Shown: positions 29,746 to 41,624, counted from the first letter of the stretch. The stretch is 64,000 nucleotides of DNA from Bemisia tabaci (GCF_918797505.1 NC_092795.1:4621434-4685433); one strand, 5' to 3'. Made by a program: numbers and translations. The notes: a model not told the origin generated them from the sequence alone.

Positions 29746-30684
29746 CCCTGGTGAAAATCGGCAGTAGAATCAGTGTTCCAAAATACCATAGACCTAAAGC
29801 CGGCTGTAAGATTTCCAATAGCTTCTGTAGCTGGCTATATAATTTCTTACAGCCTTTTATAGCCGATGGCGATTACGCAACAGCCAGACCATGAAGTTTA
29901 TGCTAAACGTTATTAAATACGGATACTAGGACTTAGTTAGTTTTTGAGCTACCGCTCTCTTTTTTGCCATAGTATCTTGATTTATTTTGCGAAGAAAGTT
30001 CCGTACTTTTGAAGGATGCCTGTCATTCCTAATATGTTGGAGCGCCCTCAATTTCGTATGATACTGTGCAATACCTCTGGTGTGAAATAGTTGCTTCAAG
30101 CGCCGTGGCGTGGCACGCTGTGACGCGGCAGACGGGCAGCCACCGCAAAACGCGCATTGGCGCCTACAAACCTAACAGGGATACTTCACGCGTTGCGGAA
30201 TGCGTGAAGTATCCCTGTTAGGTTTGTAGGCGCCAGTGCGCCGCCGCTACGCTTTGTGTCAGGCTCTAATATTTAATCTGGCGGAGTCAGCGTTATTTAA
30301 CTCATGAGTTTGACATGTTTGCACATCCTGTATGGATTATTCTCGTTTTAATCGATGAAAAAAAATATGTATTAAAGGAAAATATAACGTGTGTTTTGTA
30401 AATATTAAGGTGGTTCCTTATCAAACTTAATGATTTCCCAAGCACACGAATTTCTACACAATGTCTTATAGCCTTTTATAGCCAATGGCTATAAAGTGAT
30501 AAAGGCCCGGTGATAGGAACTATAGCCCGACTGTATACTTTTTTATAGCTTCGTATAGCCCGGCTATATGATTTGCTCCGCTTTCTACAGCCAGCTATAT
30601 GATTTTCAATAGCTTTCTTTAGTCGGCTATAAGAACTCCTATGGTATTTTGAAACGCAGCTCCTATCGCCAATTTTTACTAGGG
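29746..30684 (-). mobile_element. Family H element, complete, reverse orientation
   Basis: The ends CCCTGGTGAAAATCGGCAG and CCAATTTTTACTAGGG are inverted repeats. Both ends carry arrays of AGCCGGCTAT-like words. The central palindrome of about 80 bp lies at 30157-30240 (CGCCTACAAACCTAACAGGG and its inverse). About 940 bp long with no transposase frame. Size and subterminal arrays are typical of non-autonomous DNA transposons whose transposase binds repeated subterminal sites. Confidence 0.9.
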
Positions 30685-31699
30685 TTTTCAATTCTGGAAG
30701 ATGGTAAGGACAACATGTCCATATCTAAAACAAGCCCAAATATCTGGAATGTTCAATAGCGGTATTATTGCCCAAAACAAAAATGTCCAATTGTGAAATA
30801 AATCGAATGATGTTCGGTTCGCAAACTGTAATTTCGGTTTTTCAAAAACAAAGAGAATACTCATCATGCCTTAAATCCACACCATACCGCAGTGATGACG
30901 GTACGCGGAAAGAAAAGCTGAAGATCCATACCTTCATGATATCCCGTTTCTAAGTGAAGAAAAAAAAAAAAAAAAACTCAAATTAAAAATAAAATAAAAG
31001 AGTCCGGCCGAAACATCCGAGTGGCCTTTGGTCCATATAAGCCTCCCCTCCGGCCCCTCACAGGCGGCCAGGATAAGATCCCGGGAAGACTAGGCTCGGC
31101 GATCGAGAGGCGATCCCGTTTCCAACCCTCCAAGGAGCATCGGTCTAATGCAACATTCACGAGCGGCACCGCCAGACTCCCCGCATCGCACCCGCGGAGT
31201 CACCATAAACCGGGGCGAGGCTTTCTTGGAGCGGCAACGGCGCGGCGACATTCAACATTCATCGGGATACCTGGCGGGAACCGGTGAATAAATGAACAAA
31301 GCGCTCTCGTCGAGCAATCGACGCTCTTCGTAAACACGTGTGTTTTTTCCCCCGCGCTCACTTCAAAGGAGCCGGCCCGGATGAAAGGGGGCCTCCATCT
31401 ATTTTTCATGGCCCTCGGAATTAGGCCGCCGCCGATCGGAATTCCCACCTTTGCGTGCCGATCCCGACTTCGACTTCGCCCGTCGATTTTTATGCATGAG
31501 CATCGGGGACCCTGCCCCCCTCCCCCCCTTCCCCCTACCCCCGCCACCGCCATCGACGCGCATCTGAGGTCCTTCCTTGAAGGTAGTACGTTGAACGCCT
31601 CGTTCAAGTCGGACATTGCTTCAGGATTCTCACGATGACGTCATGAAAACACCTCAAATCCTATCTTTCGCCGTCCCACTATTCTGATGTGCTATTGGC
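30685..31699. other. Unassigned; GC-rich single-copy-like island
   Basis: After an A run near 30960-30977 the sequence is GC-rich from about 31010 to 31600, with overlapping open frames on both strands of up to 138 codons. The frames are proline-, arginine- and glycine-rich as expected from base composition, and no domain is recognised. It is a good candidate for a regulatory or exonic island but unproven. Confidence 0.35.
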
Positions 31700-31975
31700 C
31701 TGGTTACACGCTCAAATTTCCGTCAAATTCCGATCAAAATGACGACCAAGATGGCGGTCGAGAGTTATCTAGATTGATGAGTAAAATTAATTAAAACAGC
31801 GTGTTGATTGATATAAACATGAAATAAGCACGGTTGTGTGGAAATCAGATGAAGGATGAGCCCCACAGCTCCATCATCTACTATCAAATTTTTGCAGGCC
31901 GCAGAAATTTGATGGTAGATGGTGCGCACCAGTCACCATTTGATCGGAAATTGATGGAAATTTGAGCGTGTCACC
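31700..31975. repeat. Foldback M
   Basis: CTGGTTACACGCTCAAATTT and the inverted AAATTTGAGCGTGTCACCAG form the termini, followed inward by CCGATCAAA / TTTGATCGG. A second inner pair (CATCTACTATCAAATTTTTG and GAAATTTGATGGTAGATG) folds near 31875-31922. It is non-coding and the only copy in the window. Confidence 0.8.
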
Positions 31976-32597
31976 AGCACATATGGAAGGACGCCGTATG
32001 AACATTCGAAAGTTGTCGCTAACACAAGATGTCGGTTACATTTTGCTACTGCAAATGTCAGATCAGGATGCATCAGAATCAATTTTCATATTTCTTGTTT
32101 GTCTTTTTTCCTTTCCATTTTAGTTGATTCCGAGACTTTTATTACAGCTAACCCATTTATAACTCCAGTTCATATTCAGCCTGAGTGATATCACGTATTT
32201 GAATCCATTGCGACCAATGTCAGAGCTGTAAGGCGCCTTCAAATTTTCACTTATGCAATACAAAATTTCGGTTACTTTTCTTGCGGTGTGGATTCTCACC
32301 GGGAAAATCCTCGGAAAGTTTCCATTCCTGCGAACGAGAAAGTTCCCACTTTGATCTCCGGCCGGAACGTCTCATCTCCCCAATAAAGGGACTCCACGCT
32401 CGGGTTGATTCGATCTCCATCCTTCTCAACGATGAAACGAGGAGATGGACGCTCCCTAGTTAAAAGGACATATCTCCAGGGAAATCCCTCATGCACATGC
32501 GTCGTTTTTCCCAAGCACGTCAACCCTGCGTCCAGCGTTCCGCAACCGAAGACCCGGGGTCGGAATTCGAGGTCTCGGAAGGCGAAGCACCGAAGCA
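31976..32597. other. Unassigned sequence with a minor F remnant
   Basis: GGACGCCGTATGAACATTCG near 31985 resembles one end of family F. The rest, GC-richer from 32280 to 32590, holds unrecognised open frames of up to 100 codons on the minus strand. Confidence 0.35.
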
Positions 32598-32850
32598 ACT
32601 GCCGTGCTGAGGAAGAACGCCGTACGAGCCTTTAGGCGTTGCCAAATTACTCTCGATAAATCACGCATTTTTCGGAAAATTTATGATTGATATCGTTCCG
32701 ACTTTTCAGAAAATTCTGCTCGTAATTCGGTCTGAAATGTCTGATAATTGCAATGAAAAATAAGTACAACTTTCAACGACAATGAATAGTTTCTGAGAGG
32801 CAATTTGGCAAGGTAGGAATGCTCATACGGCGTTTTGGCGTTAGTACGGG
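32598..32850. repeat. Family F element
   Basis: ACTGCCGTGCTGAGGAAGAA and GCGTTGCCAAATTACTC mark the left end. GGCAATTTGGCAAGG and CTCATACGGCGTTTTGGCG mark the inverted right end, whose last bases have diverged (TTAGTACGGGG). AT-rich non-coding interior. Confidence 0.75.
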
Positions 32851-33422
32851 GGAATATCGGTCGACCGTGCATAAATCTTGGGGCGTTTGTTTAGTGGGAG
32901 CTCATAATTTAGGCGCCAGCCCCAGAAGGGCGCGGGTGGGGGTTGGGGCGGGGGGCGGCGGGGTGGCTACCTCCTTCGCAGCCGATTGAGTTATTAATTT
33001 GCCATCGATATTCCGTCTTAGCGCGGTCTTGGTCGTTCTCACATCTATCAGCTTGATCACTCCGGCCCCAACCCCGACCCCGGGCGCCCCTTGTTTTTTC
33101 TCGCCCCTCGCATCCATTTTTTACCCGTCCACTTTGTTTTGTTTGCTCCCTCCCCTCCCACCTTCCCACCCGGGGATGAAGGGAGGGGGGGGGGGGGGCT
33201 CATCCGGAAACGTCAGTGCAGCTGCTTGTTTGTAATCCTAGCCCGCGCCTCACCTCGCCAGATTTCCCGGAAAATTCCTAATTTTTTACCGCCATTGTTT
33301 TGGCTGTTTTTTTTTAATTTTTCTCCGTCTTAGAAATTGGGGTTTGATGAGGTTTTTGAGTAAAATTCGATGGCGTAACCGTGACAAAATGGAAGAAACG
33401 GGATGAAGCAAAAGTCCCGCAC
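32851..33422. other. GC-rich stretch with poly-G
   Basis: C- and G-rich with a 14-base G run near 33185. Open frames on both strands are composition artefacts as far as can be seen. No gene was identified. Confidence 0.4.
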
Positions 33423-33586
33423 CTGTGACGTGGCCTGCTTTGCGATATATCGGTTGATCTGTCATTTAAACCTATGGAAAAGGATCAATAAACAGGGGGT
33501 CCGCAACGAACACCTTAATAATCGATTTTTTACTATAGCTTCAAATGGGGAAATATCGATAATCGATCATTCACGCCTCACCGCTG
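33423..33586. mobile_element. Family G hAT-like MITE with 7/8 target duplication
   Basis: It begins CTGTGACGTGGCCTGCTTTG and ends ACGCCTCACCGCTG. It is flanked by TCCCGCAC (33415-33422) and TCCCACAC (33587-33594), which differ at one of eight positions. Family interior with ATCGAT words. Confidence 0.85.
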
Positions 33587-33594
33587 TCCCACAC

Positions 33595-34799
33595 CACTCT
33601 TGATAAACCTCAGAGATCTTGCCTTTTTCTGAGGGGTCCAACTTACATTTTGTAGGATCCAAAATTCCGTTTCCTTTTACCTACAAATTCTGTACCCACA
33701 GAGTTTTAAGCCTCGTCTCGACTTGTTCAAAAATCACAAGGGCGGTGCCTGGTTATAGCGGTGCAAGATTTTTGGATCACTCCGCAAGTCGAGAAGTACA
33801 AAAAATTGCGATATCTATACCCACAGCATGAAAAAGAAATGTCTGCACTATTCGGGGCAAAGATCACCGATGAAGTCCAAAAGTCCGCTCTTTGTTAGCA
33901 TTTCAAACTTAGAAAACGAAGAATTGTAAATTTCAGGGAAACGAATTTAAAATTTGTTGGATTTAGTTTCAGCCTTGTCACCCTTAAAATGATTCCATTT
34001 AAACACATATTTGATGCAAATTATGATTCTAAAATTTTGATTTAATATTGAGAATATCAGAACGTTTTAAGCATCGAAAACACAAAAACAATAGTTTTCC
34101 CCCAACCGAATTTTTCGGCACACAGAAAAAATTGAGCTCCCGTCATACTCAAAGTAGGTCTTAAAATTGTTTGATACGGAATTCTGTACTTACTGATCGT
34201 TTAATTACGATCAATAAACAAGTAGCCGAAAATACCATTTGATGGTCTAGTTTTCTGAAAGATCTTAATTCGCCACCATCCAAATTAATTAAGATTCGAA
34301 TTTTTTTGATTGGAATTTTTAAATTAACGAACTAAAAGCACTAATCTCTCACGTATTATTAGAATTACTTCGGGGTTTTTTAAGACATTCATTTAACTAT
34401 GCGTGTAATTTTGATATGGTACTGAAGTTTGAGGCATGAATCTGCTTACCGGTTCATGGGTATGATTATTATTGCACCATCTGGTGAGTGTGCCAAGCGC
34501 GCTTTATCAGTGACGGAACCATCTGATGTTCCCGAGAAGCGGGAGGGTCATCTGTGATGGACTGGGTGCCGAATCCGTCAGATTTTATCCCCAAGCAACG
34601 GAAGAAAGGAAACCCGTCAAGTCCTGGCAATCTCAAATTTTGACGGATATATATTCTGGTGTATATTTTAGTGCACCGGTAGTCATTGTCTGACTTTTAC
34701 TTTAACCAGCAGACAAGGTACGCATTAAAACATTCTGATTCTGTTTCTTATTCACAATCTCACCCGAAACACCATTCCTCGCAAAGAATATCACTGAGA
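33595..34799. other. AT-rich sequence without assignable features
   Basis: No gene, RNA or family match was found. Composition is AT-rich with no long open frame. Confidence 0.45.
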
Positions 34800-35410
34800 C
34801 CTACTCCAAAGCAATGAATTCAATATTTGTTGATGCATGAATTCAGACTTTCCGCTCTTGGAAAAAACAAAAATCTGCTTCAGTTAAATTGCTCACTTAA
34901 CTTTACTCTGAAAGTTCCTGCGATTTGTAAATATGGCAACCTCAATCTTGACGCTTTCGCTCAGCTATAGCAAGTTGTATACACCTTGAACAATACAGGG
35001 TGGAGAAGGAACTACTGAATGGAAAAACCTGCCAAACCACCACCTACGCAGTTAAGTTAGCATGGGCTCGGAGCGCCTGCAACTTTGTATGAATACTTCA
35101 AGCATTGCATCTTCGAACACTAAGATGCGCTAAGGGGTCGTTTAAGTATAAACGCACTTTTTCACAAGAAGCGGAAGATATGAGCAAGCCTCGATTGAGA
35201 AGTCCGCCAAAACCGTTGTAGTGCGCGATTCAGAGTATTGTTTTCTTGTGAGCGGGAAATTTCAATTTCCCGTAATCAGTGTAAAACACAAATTTTAATA
35301 TAATAGTTAGGATTTGATTTCAGTAAATTCGTCGTGCGAATCTTGTTCTACCTGAAATTCTGGTTAACGAACATGTATCAGAATGGATTAATGCATACCC
35401 TGTCGACTTG
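34800..35410. repeat. Family J repeat, copy 3
   Basis: It shares CCTCAATCTTGACGCTTTCG, GGCTCGGAGCGCCTGCAAC and GCATTGCATCTTCGAACAC with the copies at 5800 and 24420. Single unit, diverged, non-coding. Confidence 0.6.
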
Positions 35411-35695
35411 TCCATTTATATTTACCCTAAGAGGAACTACGTACACATCACCCTCTCATACTCTGTACATTACAATCATGAGTGTAAGTCGTTATGTATA
35501 ACACATGAGGCGCGAGGCGCTTCGGTGGGTTGGACTGCGAGGCGGTAGGGGCGGGGCGTACCTCCTTGTTATTTGAAGAAGAAAGAGCTATAGAGAATGC
35601 AAAGCCTGTATATAGATCCTTTCGGTTTGCATAACTTTCACCTGGTTCTTTGCGGCTAGGTGGAGTCATGTGCCATTTGGTCACAGCAAAAAGCC
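35411..35695. other. Unassigned sequence
   Basis: Ordinary sequence before foldback N. The start has AGAGGAACTACGTACACATC, a weak resemblance to family A interiors. No gene is supported. Confidence 0.3.
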
Positions 35696-35827
35696 TGTGT
35701 CACACTTTCAAAATACTCCATCAAAATGTCAAGGTCATAGTGCTGTGATTGGTCCAAGTCATCAGATAAGCCAATCACAAAACCTGACCTTGATATTTTG
35801 ATGGCTAGCTTTGATAGTGTGACACAT
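35696..35827. repeat. Foldback N
   Basis: TGTGTCACACTTTCAAAATA and the inverted TTGATAGTGTGACACA form the ends. Inside, ATCAAAATGTCAAGGTCA pairs with TGACCTTGATATTTTGAT, and TGTGATTGG with CCAATCACA, around a short loop. About 132 bp, a compact MITE with one copy here. Confidence 0.85.
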
Positions 35828-36837
35828 GCCAAAGGAAGTGCGCAAATCCTTTACACATTGTTCCTTTCGATTTAAATTCTCGAATCATTCGTCCACAGTT
35901 TCCTGAATACGTCCTGAATGTATTTATTGTCAAGAAGGACCAGGTACAATGAATTAAGTCGAAGGAACTACAAAACAGGATCATATGTACGTAGTTCTTA
36001 CTGATTTGACCAATTTGTAAACGGTTTCTTTTGATATGAATACATTTAGGCCGTATTTATGCGAAAATGTTTATGTGCTGAATTAAGTCAAAGGGAGCTG
36101 TGTACGCAGAGCTTGCGTCATTTTTGGTTTGCCTTGAGTTGGTGCAATTGTACATGCACCTAGTTTCTCCTTTTAAAAGAAATACACACGTGCTTCTGCT
36201 GAAAGGAACTGTGAGCGAATGCTATTAATCAAAAGAAACTATGAGCACCGGATTTTTGTGCCGCATAGTTGCTATAAAGTAATTCAATTGAGCATGATCC
36301 CCTGCATCAATATGCCTAAGCCTAATCGCCGGTAACCGTGGAACACCCTGTATCGTCCCTGTCTTTATTGGAACCGGCGCGGGAATCGAGTGATATCCAT
36401 CTAGACGATATCCCGTTTCCCTTTCGGACGCGCATTTAAATACAATTGGACTATTCTCATTCTGACATGAGCCTTGTCATGCGTGTATTCTTATGGATCT
36501 CAGAGCTCTCGCTAGAATGGATACAGTCCCTTTTTATTTAAATGTACGTCCATTTCAACCTCATCACCGTGTTTTTTGCTCCTTTTCGGTACGCCGCCCC
36601 TCATTTTTTCCCGACCCCGCGTGGATACTGTCCAGCCCTCGGACGCGGTGATGGGGGGGGGGGGGGGGGTCGGGCTCGCGACCGGAAATGAAAATGCAAC
36701 TGGTGTGAACTCTGCCGGGCTTCCGACTCGACGGGACCGGAAATGACCCCTCTTCCGTCCCAGACCCTGACCCGCACCCATGCCCGACTGCCCTGAAAGT
36801 AGATACTTTTGCACGGAGGAAACGCGACCTATCAACA
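35828..36837. other. Unassigned; degenerate family A remnant and poly-G
   Basis: At about 36448-36552 the words TTGGACTATTCTCATTCTG, ACATGAGCC and ATGTACGTCCA suggest a worn family A element. A 17-base G run lies at 36653-36669 in a GC-rich patch. No recognisable gene; a 108-codon reverse frame at 36512-36838 is composition-driven. Confidence 0.35.
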
Positions 36838-37063
36838 TTTTAGCCGTGTCAAACTTCCCTGCCCAAAAATAAGAATTTTTCGGAAAATTGAGGGATATCT
36901 TTCGTCAAAATCGGGGGAGAATTTCTTGCGTAATTAAACATAGTATTCTTGAAAAATTCAGGGATTGATGTTGACAGGTTTCCGTAAAATTACGTATTTT
37001 ATTCGGAGAGGTTTGGCAACATTCGGAAGGTCGTGCGATGTTTTTTCCTTGGCGCGACAGAGG
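36838..37063. repeat. Family F element, strongly diverged
   Basis: The left end is worn (TTAGCCGTGTCAAACTTCC). The right end retains GGTTTGGCAACATTCG and TTTTTTCCTTGGCGCGACAG. Assignment depends mainly on the right end and the spacing. Confidence 0.4.
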
Positions 37064-38225
37064 TATGAGGGAGTTTGTGCGGCCGGGTAACGTTGCAAAA
37101 AGTGGATTTAGATATTGCGGCGTATCGCGTCGAGAGGAAGTTTGAAAAAAAAAATAAATAAATAAAAAGTGCGAAAAGGGGAACTTTTATTTATGGTTGG
37201 AAACTATTGAGGTGGACAATTGGTTCATAAAGCAAAAATGACGAAAAAAATAAAAATAAAAAATAAAAATTACCCGAGGAAAGTATGGTTGTTTATATTT
37301 CATCTCGTATTTTAAACTCTCCGAACCAGACGTGATTCGTAGTAGACTGGTGATTTTTCCCGTAGTATAGAATTCCTCGCACAACTGAAAAATGAACAAC
37401 TAAAATCCAACTTTAAAGCATCTAAAAGTGAGTTTAAGCTTCCTTTCTGCCGTAAAGTTCCATGTAATTTTTCAAATTTAAACACGTATTTTTTTAAATA
37501 GCGTAACAGCAAAATAGCGAAATAGTTAAAACTACACTTGTGCGCTTTGTCCTTCTAGTCCCTCAATTCTGTGTACTAATTGAAGGTGAATGTAAAAGAC
37601 TTTTATAAAACTTTTCGGCACCCGAGGTTAAAAGGAAATAAACAGCCTTATCTGAGAAAAGATATTCATCGCTGAATCCTGATTATGACGTTCTGTAGAT
37701 TTCACATTATCTGCTCGCTGGATATCGTCAAGAGTTATTTGAGGTCAAAACATCCCTAAACTCGGCGGGGAGGAGGAGAAGGAAAGGGTCGGATTTCGTT
37801 AAGAATTAACACACGTGCTCTTACCCTGTTTTTTGCCCCCCCCCCCACCTTTCCCATAGTTTCATTACCCTTTTGTATATATTTCCCTTTCCCTCCTTTC
37901 TTTTTTTCCTTTTTTACAAATATAACGGCTGACTCTGGTGGCACCAGACATAAATCATATCATCCCGCGAGAAGAGGGTGGTGCCGGCGAAACCCTGGAG
38001 AAAATAAAAGCATAATCGCATTCTGCAGTGAGATATGCACGCGGAGCGCACCCTTTTCAGGGCCGAGATGCAGTTTTTTGTTTCTGACAGAAGGTGGAGG
38101 GCGGGGTGGGAGGAGGGGGTTGGAACCCTCTCCAGTCGGCGAAACAGATAAGTCTCGCTGCACGCTTATCATTAGCAAGGCACCGCAAGAATTCACTTCC
38201 AGCACGCGTAATTATTCCGCAGCGC
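37064..38225. other. Unassigned sequence, with a family P fragment
   Basis: A segment near 37430-37570 (CCGTAAAGTTCCATG, CACTTGTGCGCTTTGTCC) resembles repeats at 44155 and 57540. An 11-base C run lies at 37836-37846. No gene is supported. Confidence 0.35.
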
Positions 38226-38345
38226 TGAGCAAGAACGTCGTAAGTACGTCTGACGTCGCCAAAGTCCCTCTTTTGAAATTCGCCTTTCCCGGGAAATTTT
38301 AGATTTTATTCTTTTGAAATTTTCGGAGGATTTAGTCTTCAGTTC
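38226..38345. repeat. Family F left-end fragment
   Basis: GAGCAAGAACGTCGTAAGTA followed by GACGTCGCCAAAGTCCC matches a diverged left end of family F. The right end is missing. Confidence 0.35.
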
Positions 38346-38376
38346 AGTTTGGTTGATTCGAGACTTTTGAGGAAAA

Positions 38377-38456
38377 TTGGACGTATTTATGCGAAAAGGA
38401 ACTATGTTGCACACAAATCCCATGCACATAGTTCCTTTTCGCGTAAATACGTCCAA
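38377..38456. repeat. Family A short derivative (80 bp)
   Basis: TTGGACGTATTTATGCG on the left and CGCGTAAATACGTCCAA on the right are perfectly mirrored. AAAGGAACTATGTTGC and GCACATAGTTCCTTTT extend the match. It is nearly a pure hairpin and probably a young, internally deleted family member. The copy at 53056 has the same compact form. Confidence 0.9.
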
Positions 38457-38472
38457 TTATTCACAACCTCAT

Positions 38473-38897
38473 TGACACAACACACGTTATATTTTCCTTT
38501 AAAAATATTTTTTTTTCTTCATCAATTTAAATGAGAATAGTCCGTCCAGAGCGGACAAACATTTCAAAATCATCAGTTAAAAAACGCTGACTATGCGAGT
38601 ACAAATATTAGAGCCTACCAGAGCGGAGCGGCGTCGTGCTGCCAGCGTGAGAGGCTCACTGGCGCCTACAAACCTAAGTGGATACTTCACGCATTGCACA
38701 ATGCTTGAAGTATCCACTTAGGTTTGTAGGCGCCAATGCGCGTATCGCGCTGACCGCCCGCCCGCCGTGCGGCGGCGCCTGGAGCAACTATTTCACAACA
38801 GAGGTGTTGCACAGTATTATACGAAATTAAACGCATTAAGAATGACAGGCATCCTTTAAAAGTACAGATCTTTCCTCGCAAAATAAATCAAGATACT
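38473..38897 (+). repeat. Family H internal fragment
   Basis: It covers the middle of H from ACACACGTTATATTTTCC through the core palindrome (TACAAACCTAAGTGGATAC ... GTATCCACTTAGGTTTGTAG) to AAATAAATCAAGATAC. Both termini with the subterminal arrays are gone. Confidence 0.8.
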
Positions 38898-39933
38898 TAT
38901 CGTACACAGGAAAAATCTAAGAGCCTTTAGCTGAGGCAAATCAAGAGGTTCATCCGGTTCAGGTATAACAAGGTGGGAATTTCTTGAAAGATAATTAAGT
39001 CCTGTTGCACCAAAGAGGTGTAGAGAGTTTTAGTGAATTTTGTCTAATGGAATTGACGCTCCTTCATTTTTACCAAAAATCTCAATCATATATTATTCTT
39101 CGTCGGATCAAACAACAAAAAAAAAAAAAAACAAAAAAAAACAAAAAAAACAAAAAAACAAACAAGCAAACTAGCAAACTCATTCTTCCAAGACATTATA
39201 CATTTTCATCCAAAAACGTTGTGAGCAATTGTCGTTTGTATTTACATGTGGACCAATTAACTTTGGGTCTCAACTGGCACGTGGACCAAAACCTCCGTGC
39301 CGAAAAAACGCGTGGACGTAAATTACTGGAAAAAACAGGTGCGCGGACAAAAAATCCTTGACGAAATGTCCTATAACCCATCAAGTTATGTGTTCCAAAG
39401 TTACCCATTTCACCGCCTTATCAGCCCAGAAACCGTATTTGCAATAGTATCGCGCTTAAAAAAATTGCACTTGTGCGCCTTTTCGCCCAACCCCCTCCCC
39501 CCATTCATCCTCATTGCATCGTGCATTGTTCAAGGTAGGACTCCTATCGGAATCTCTTGGCCCCAGGTACATAAGCAATACTGCACCGAGATGGTTTCGC
39601 TTATGCATGCAAACGTGTAAGAGCGGGCACCAAGGGACGTTTTGAGGTTACGTGCCCCATCTTGGGGGTTTAGCCGCAGCTGCGCATCCGGATTAAGGAT
39701 TTATTGCGACCATTACTCCGATTTTCACCGACGCAGGCCGCCCCAGTCCACGGCTCCTAATAAACGGCCTCGTTTTATGTCCGACAAATTTCGCCAACTC
39801 CTTGATTGTGGTTTCATAATAGGTGCGCCGTGATTTTCAATCCCTGTCGTTGCCTAGTTAATGCCCGAATTTGTATTTTTCCGCCATCCGGAAACTACGA
39901 TGAGTGTTTAATAGTTGGATGTAACGAATAGAG
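38898..39933. other. Unassigned; A-rich tract at 39114-39172
   Basis: A long A-rich low-complexity tract broken by single C or G residues lies at 39114-39172. No coding or repeat assignment could be made elsewhere, apart from CACTTGTGCGCC near 39468, a word of family P. Confidence 0.4.
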
Positions 39934-40144
39934 CACTGGCAAAAAAACATTAGATCAGAGTCCAGACTCTAAAAACATCGACAAGGAAAATGCATCTCAA
40001 GCAGAATCTAGCTGAATCAAGAACCAAGCCTCTAATTTAGCGGATTCGTTTTATTCAAGCAAAAAATCGATTGGATCAAGAGATTTTCTTGTCAATGTTT
40101 CAGAGTCTGACTCTAGATCCAAGTTTATTCTGTTGTGTCCAGTG
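39934..40144. repeat. Family C foldback, diverged
   Basis: CACTGGCAAAAAAACATTAG on the left and TTGTGTCCAGTG on the right. Family centre words (AACCAAGCCTCTAATTTAGC) are present. Flanks are AG and AA, so the 2-bp duplication is not exact here. Confidence 0.75.
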
Positions 40145-40239
40145 AATTGGTCGTGTGATAAGAGATTTATGCTGAAATGAAATTATATGCAGTGGAAAAA
40201 GGAAGTGCAGGTGAGCTGTATACAGAACAATGTTTCACA

Positions 40240-40521
40240 GTGGATAGTTCCTTTTGAGAAAATGGAAAATCGGGATTTGAAATTAAATCAAAAGGAACTG
40301 AGCGTTAACTCGTGAGCCGTGGGCATATGACAAGAGCGTTGTGGACAGGGCTCATGCGTTATAGCGCCTCGACGACAATCTCCTCGTCGTCCTCGGTCTT
40401 GGTCGTCGACGCTGACGACACTGGTACTCTAAAATTCCCATTCATTCTTATGACCCTCAACTGACGAGCACACCCCATCTTTCCACTTGCGCATAGTTCC
40501 ATTTAGCATAAATACGTCCAA
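40240..40521. repeat. Family B foldback, copy 1
   Basis: It contains GTGGATAGTTCCTTTTGAG, TCGTGAGCCGTGGGCATATG, AGGGCTCATGCG and CATTCTTATGACCCTCAACT, and ends in TAAATACGTCCA. The same order occurs at 40566 and 54858 and, inverted, at 52686. The two copies here lie about 45 bp apart in direct orientation. Confidence 0.75.
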
Positions 40522-40565
40522 ATATGCAGTTTGCTCAAGCAAGCTGCATAAGAAACAATGTCGAA

Positions 40566-40850
40566 GTGGACGTGATTCCTTCTGTGGAAATGGAAAAGTG
40601 AGATTTTACATCTAATCAAACGGAACTAAGTGCCGAAATATCCGGTCCACTCATGAGCCGTGGGCATAAGACAAGAGCGTTGTGAACAGGGCTCATGAGT
40701 TAAAGAGCCACGATCCCGATCGCCTTGTTCCGGTCGTCGCAGCTGACGTCACTGGCGCTCTATAATTCCCATTCATTCTTACGACCCTCAACTAACGAGC
40801 ACACTCTTTTTCTACCCGTCTATGATTCATTTCTGCAGAAATCCGTCCAG
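40566..40850. repeat. Family B foldback, copy 2
   Basis: It begins GTGGACGTGATTCCTTCTG and ends GCAGAAATCCGTCCAG. The interior has GAGCCGTGGGCATAAGAC and AACAGGGCTCATGAG, then GACCCTCAACTAACGAGC. Non-coding. Confidence 0.8.
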
Positions 40851-41624
40851 ATTTCCATGGCAAAGCAGAGTAAGTCCGCATTACTCTGTAAAGAAGCAAA
40901 ATATCTTGCTGTCCTATGTGAATCGGCAACGTTTTCTGCCAAACGCTAATCCTTTGATTTGTTTGTTATTTTTCAAAATAATAATCACGCAAATACGTTG
41001 TAAATAGCACATACTGTTTTTTCTTATCATGGTATACACAAAAGTTCAATTTTTTTAAATTCTAAATCACTAAAACAATTTCTGAGAGTTTTTGGACGGT
41101 TTTACGAGGACCGGAGGATTTTTCAAATAATTTTTCGCTGGTAAAGCTGTTATTTCGATTTTTTTTTTCAGAAAAAAAAAAAAAAAATTAGTCTCTAGTA
41201 TTACTGAGCTCCTTGTTAACAGGACAGAAATTATCTGCTTACGACGTTGGCACGGTCTCGCAACGTTCGGAATCGCAACAGCTGCTCCGAGCTCCGCGAT
41301 TGGCGGTTATAGCTTCGAGTTCTCACGATGGATTACAATTTTAGGGCGTGCATCTTACACCATGCTCATTACGACGGAGCCCTTTCCTTTTTAATTGCTC
41401 GTTATTTCACGCCTTCTCAGTCTGGTTAGCGGTTACATTCTCGGTGCCCCCGGCTATACCCCGAATAAGGGAGCTATTATGCTGCGTTATCGAAGAGAAA
41501 AGTCGGTCCAAAAAAGAGGTTTTGAGGAAATGGGCGGATACTGTTCGAACGAAAAATTTTATCGAAAATAGGCCGTTCGTTTTGAGTGGAAGTTTTAATC
41601 ATCGTACTAAAGAATAAATTGCTC
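40851..41624. other. Unassigned sequence
   Basis: An A-run and T-run patch at 41160-41187 may form a small hairpin. No gene is found. Confidence 0.4.

Noticed and set aside
31200..31616. 138-codon glycine/arginine-rich minus-strand frame
   Set aside because: Composition-driven in GC-rich DNA, with overlapping frames on the other strand.
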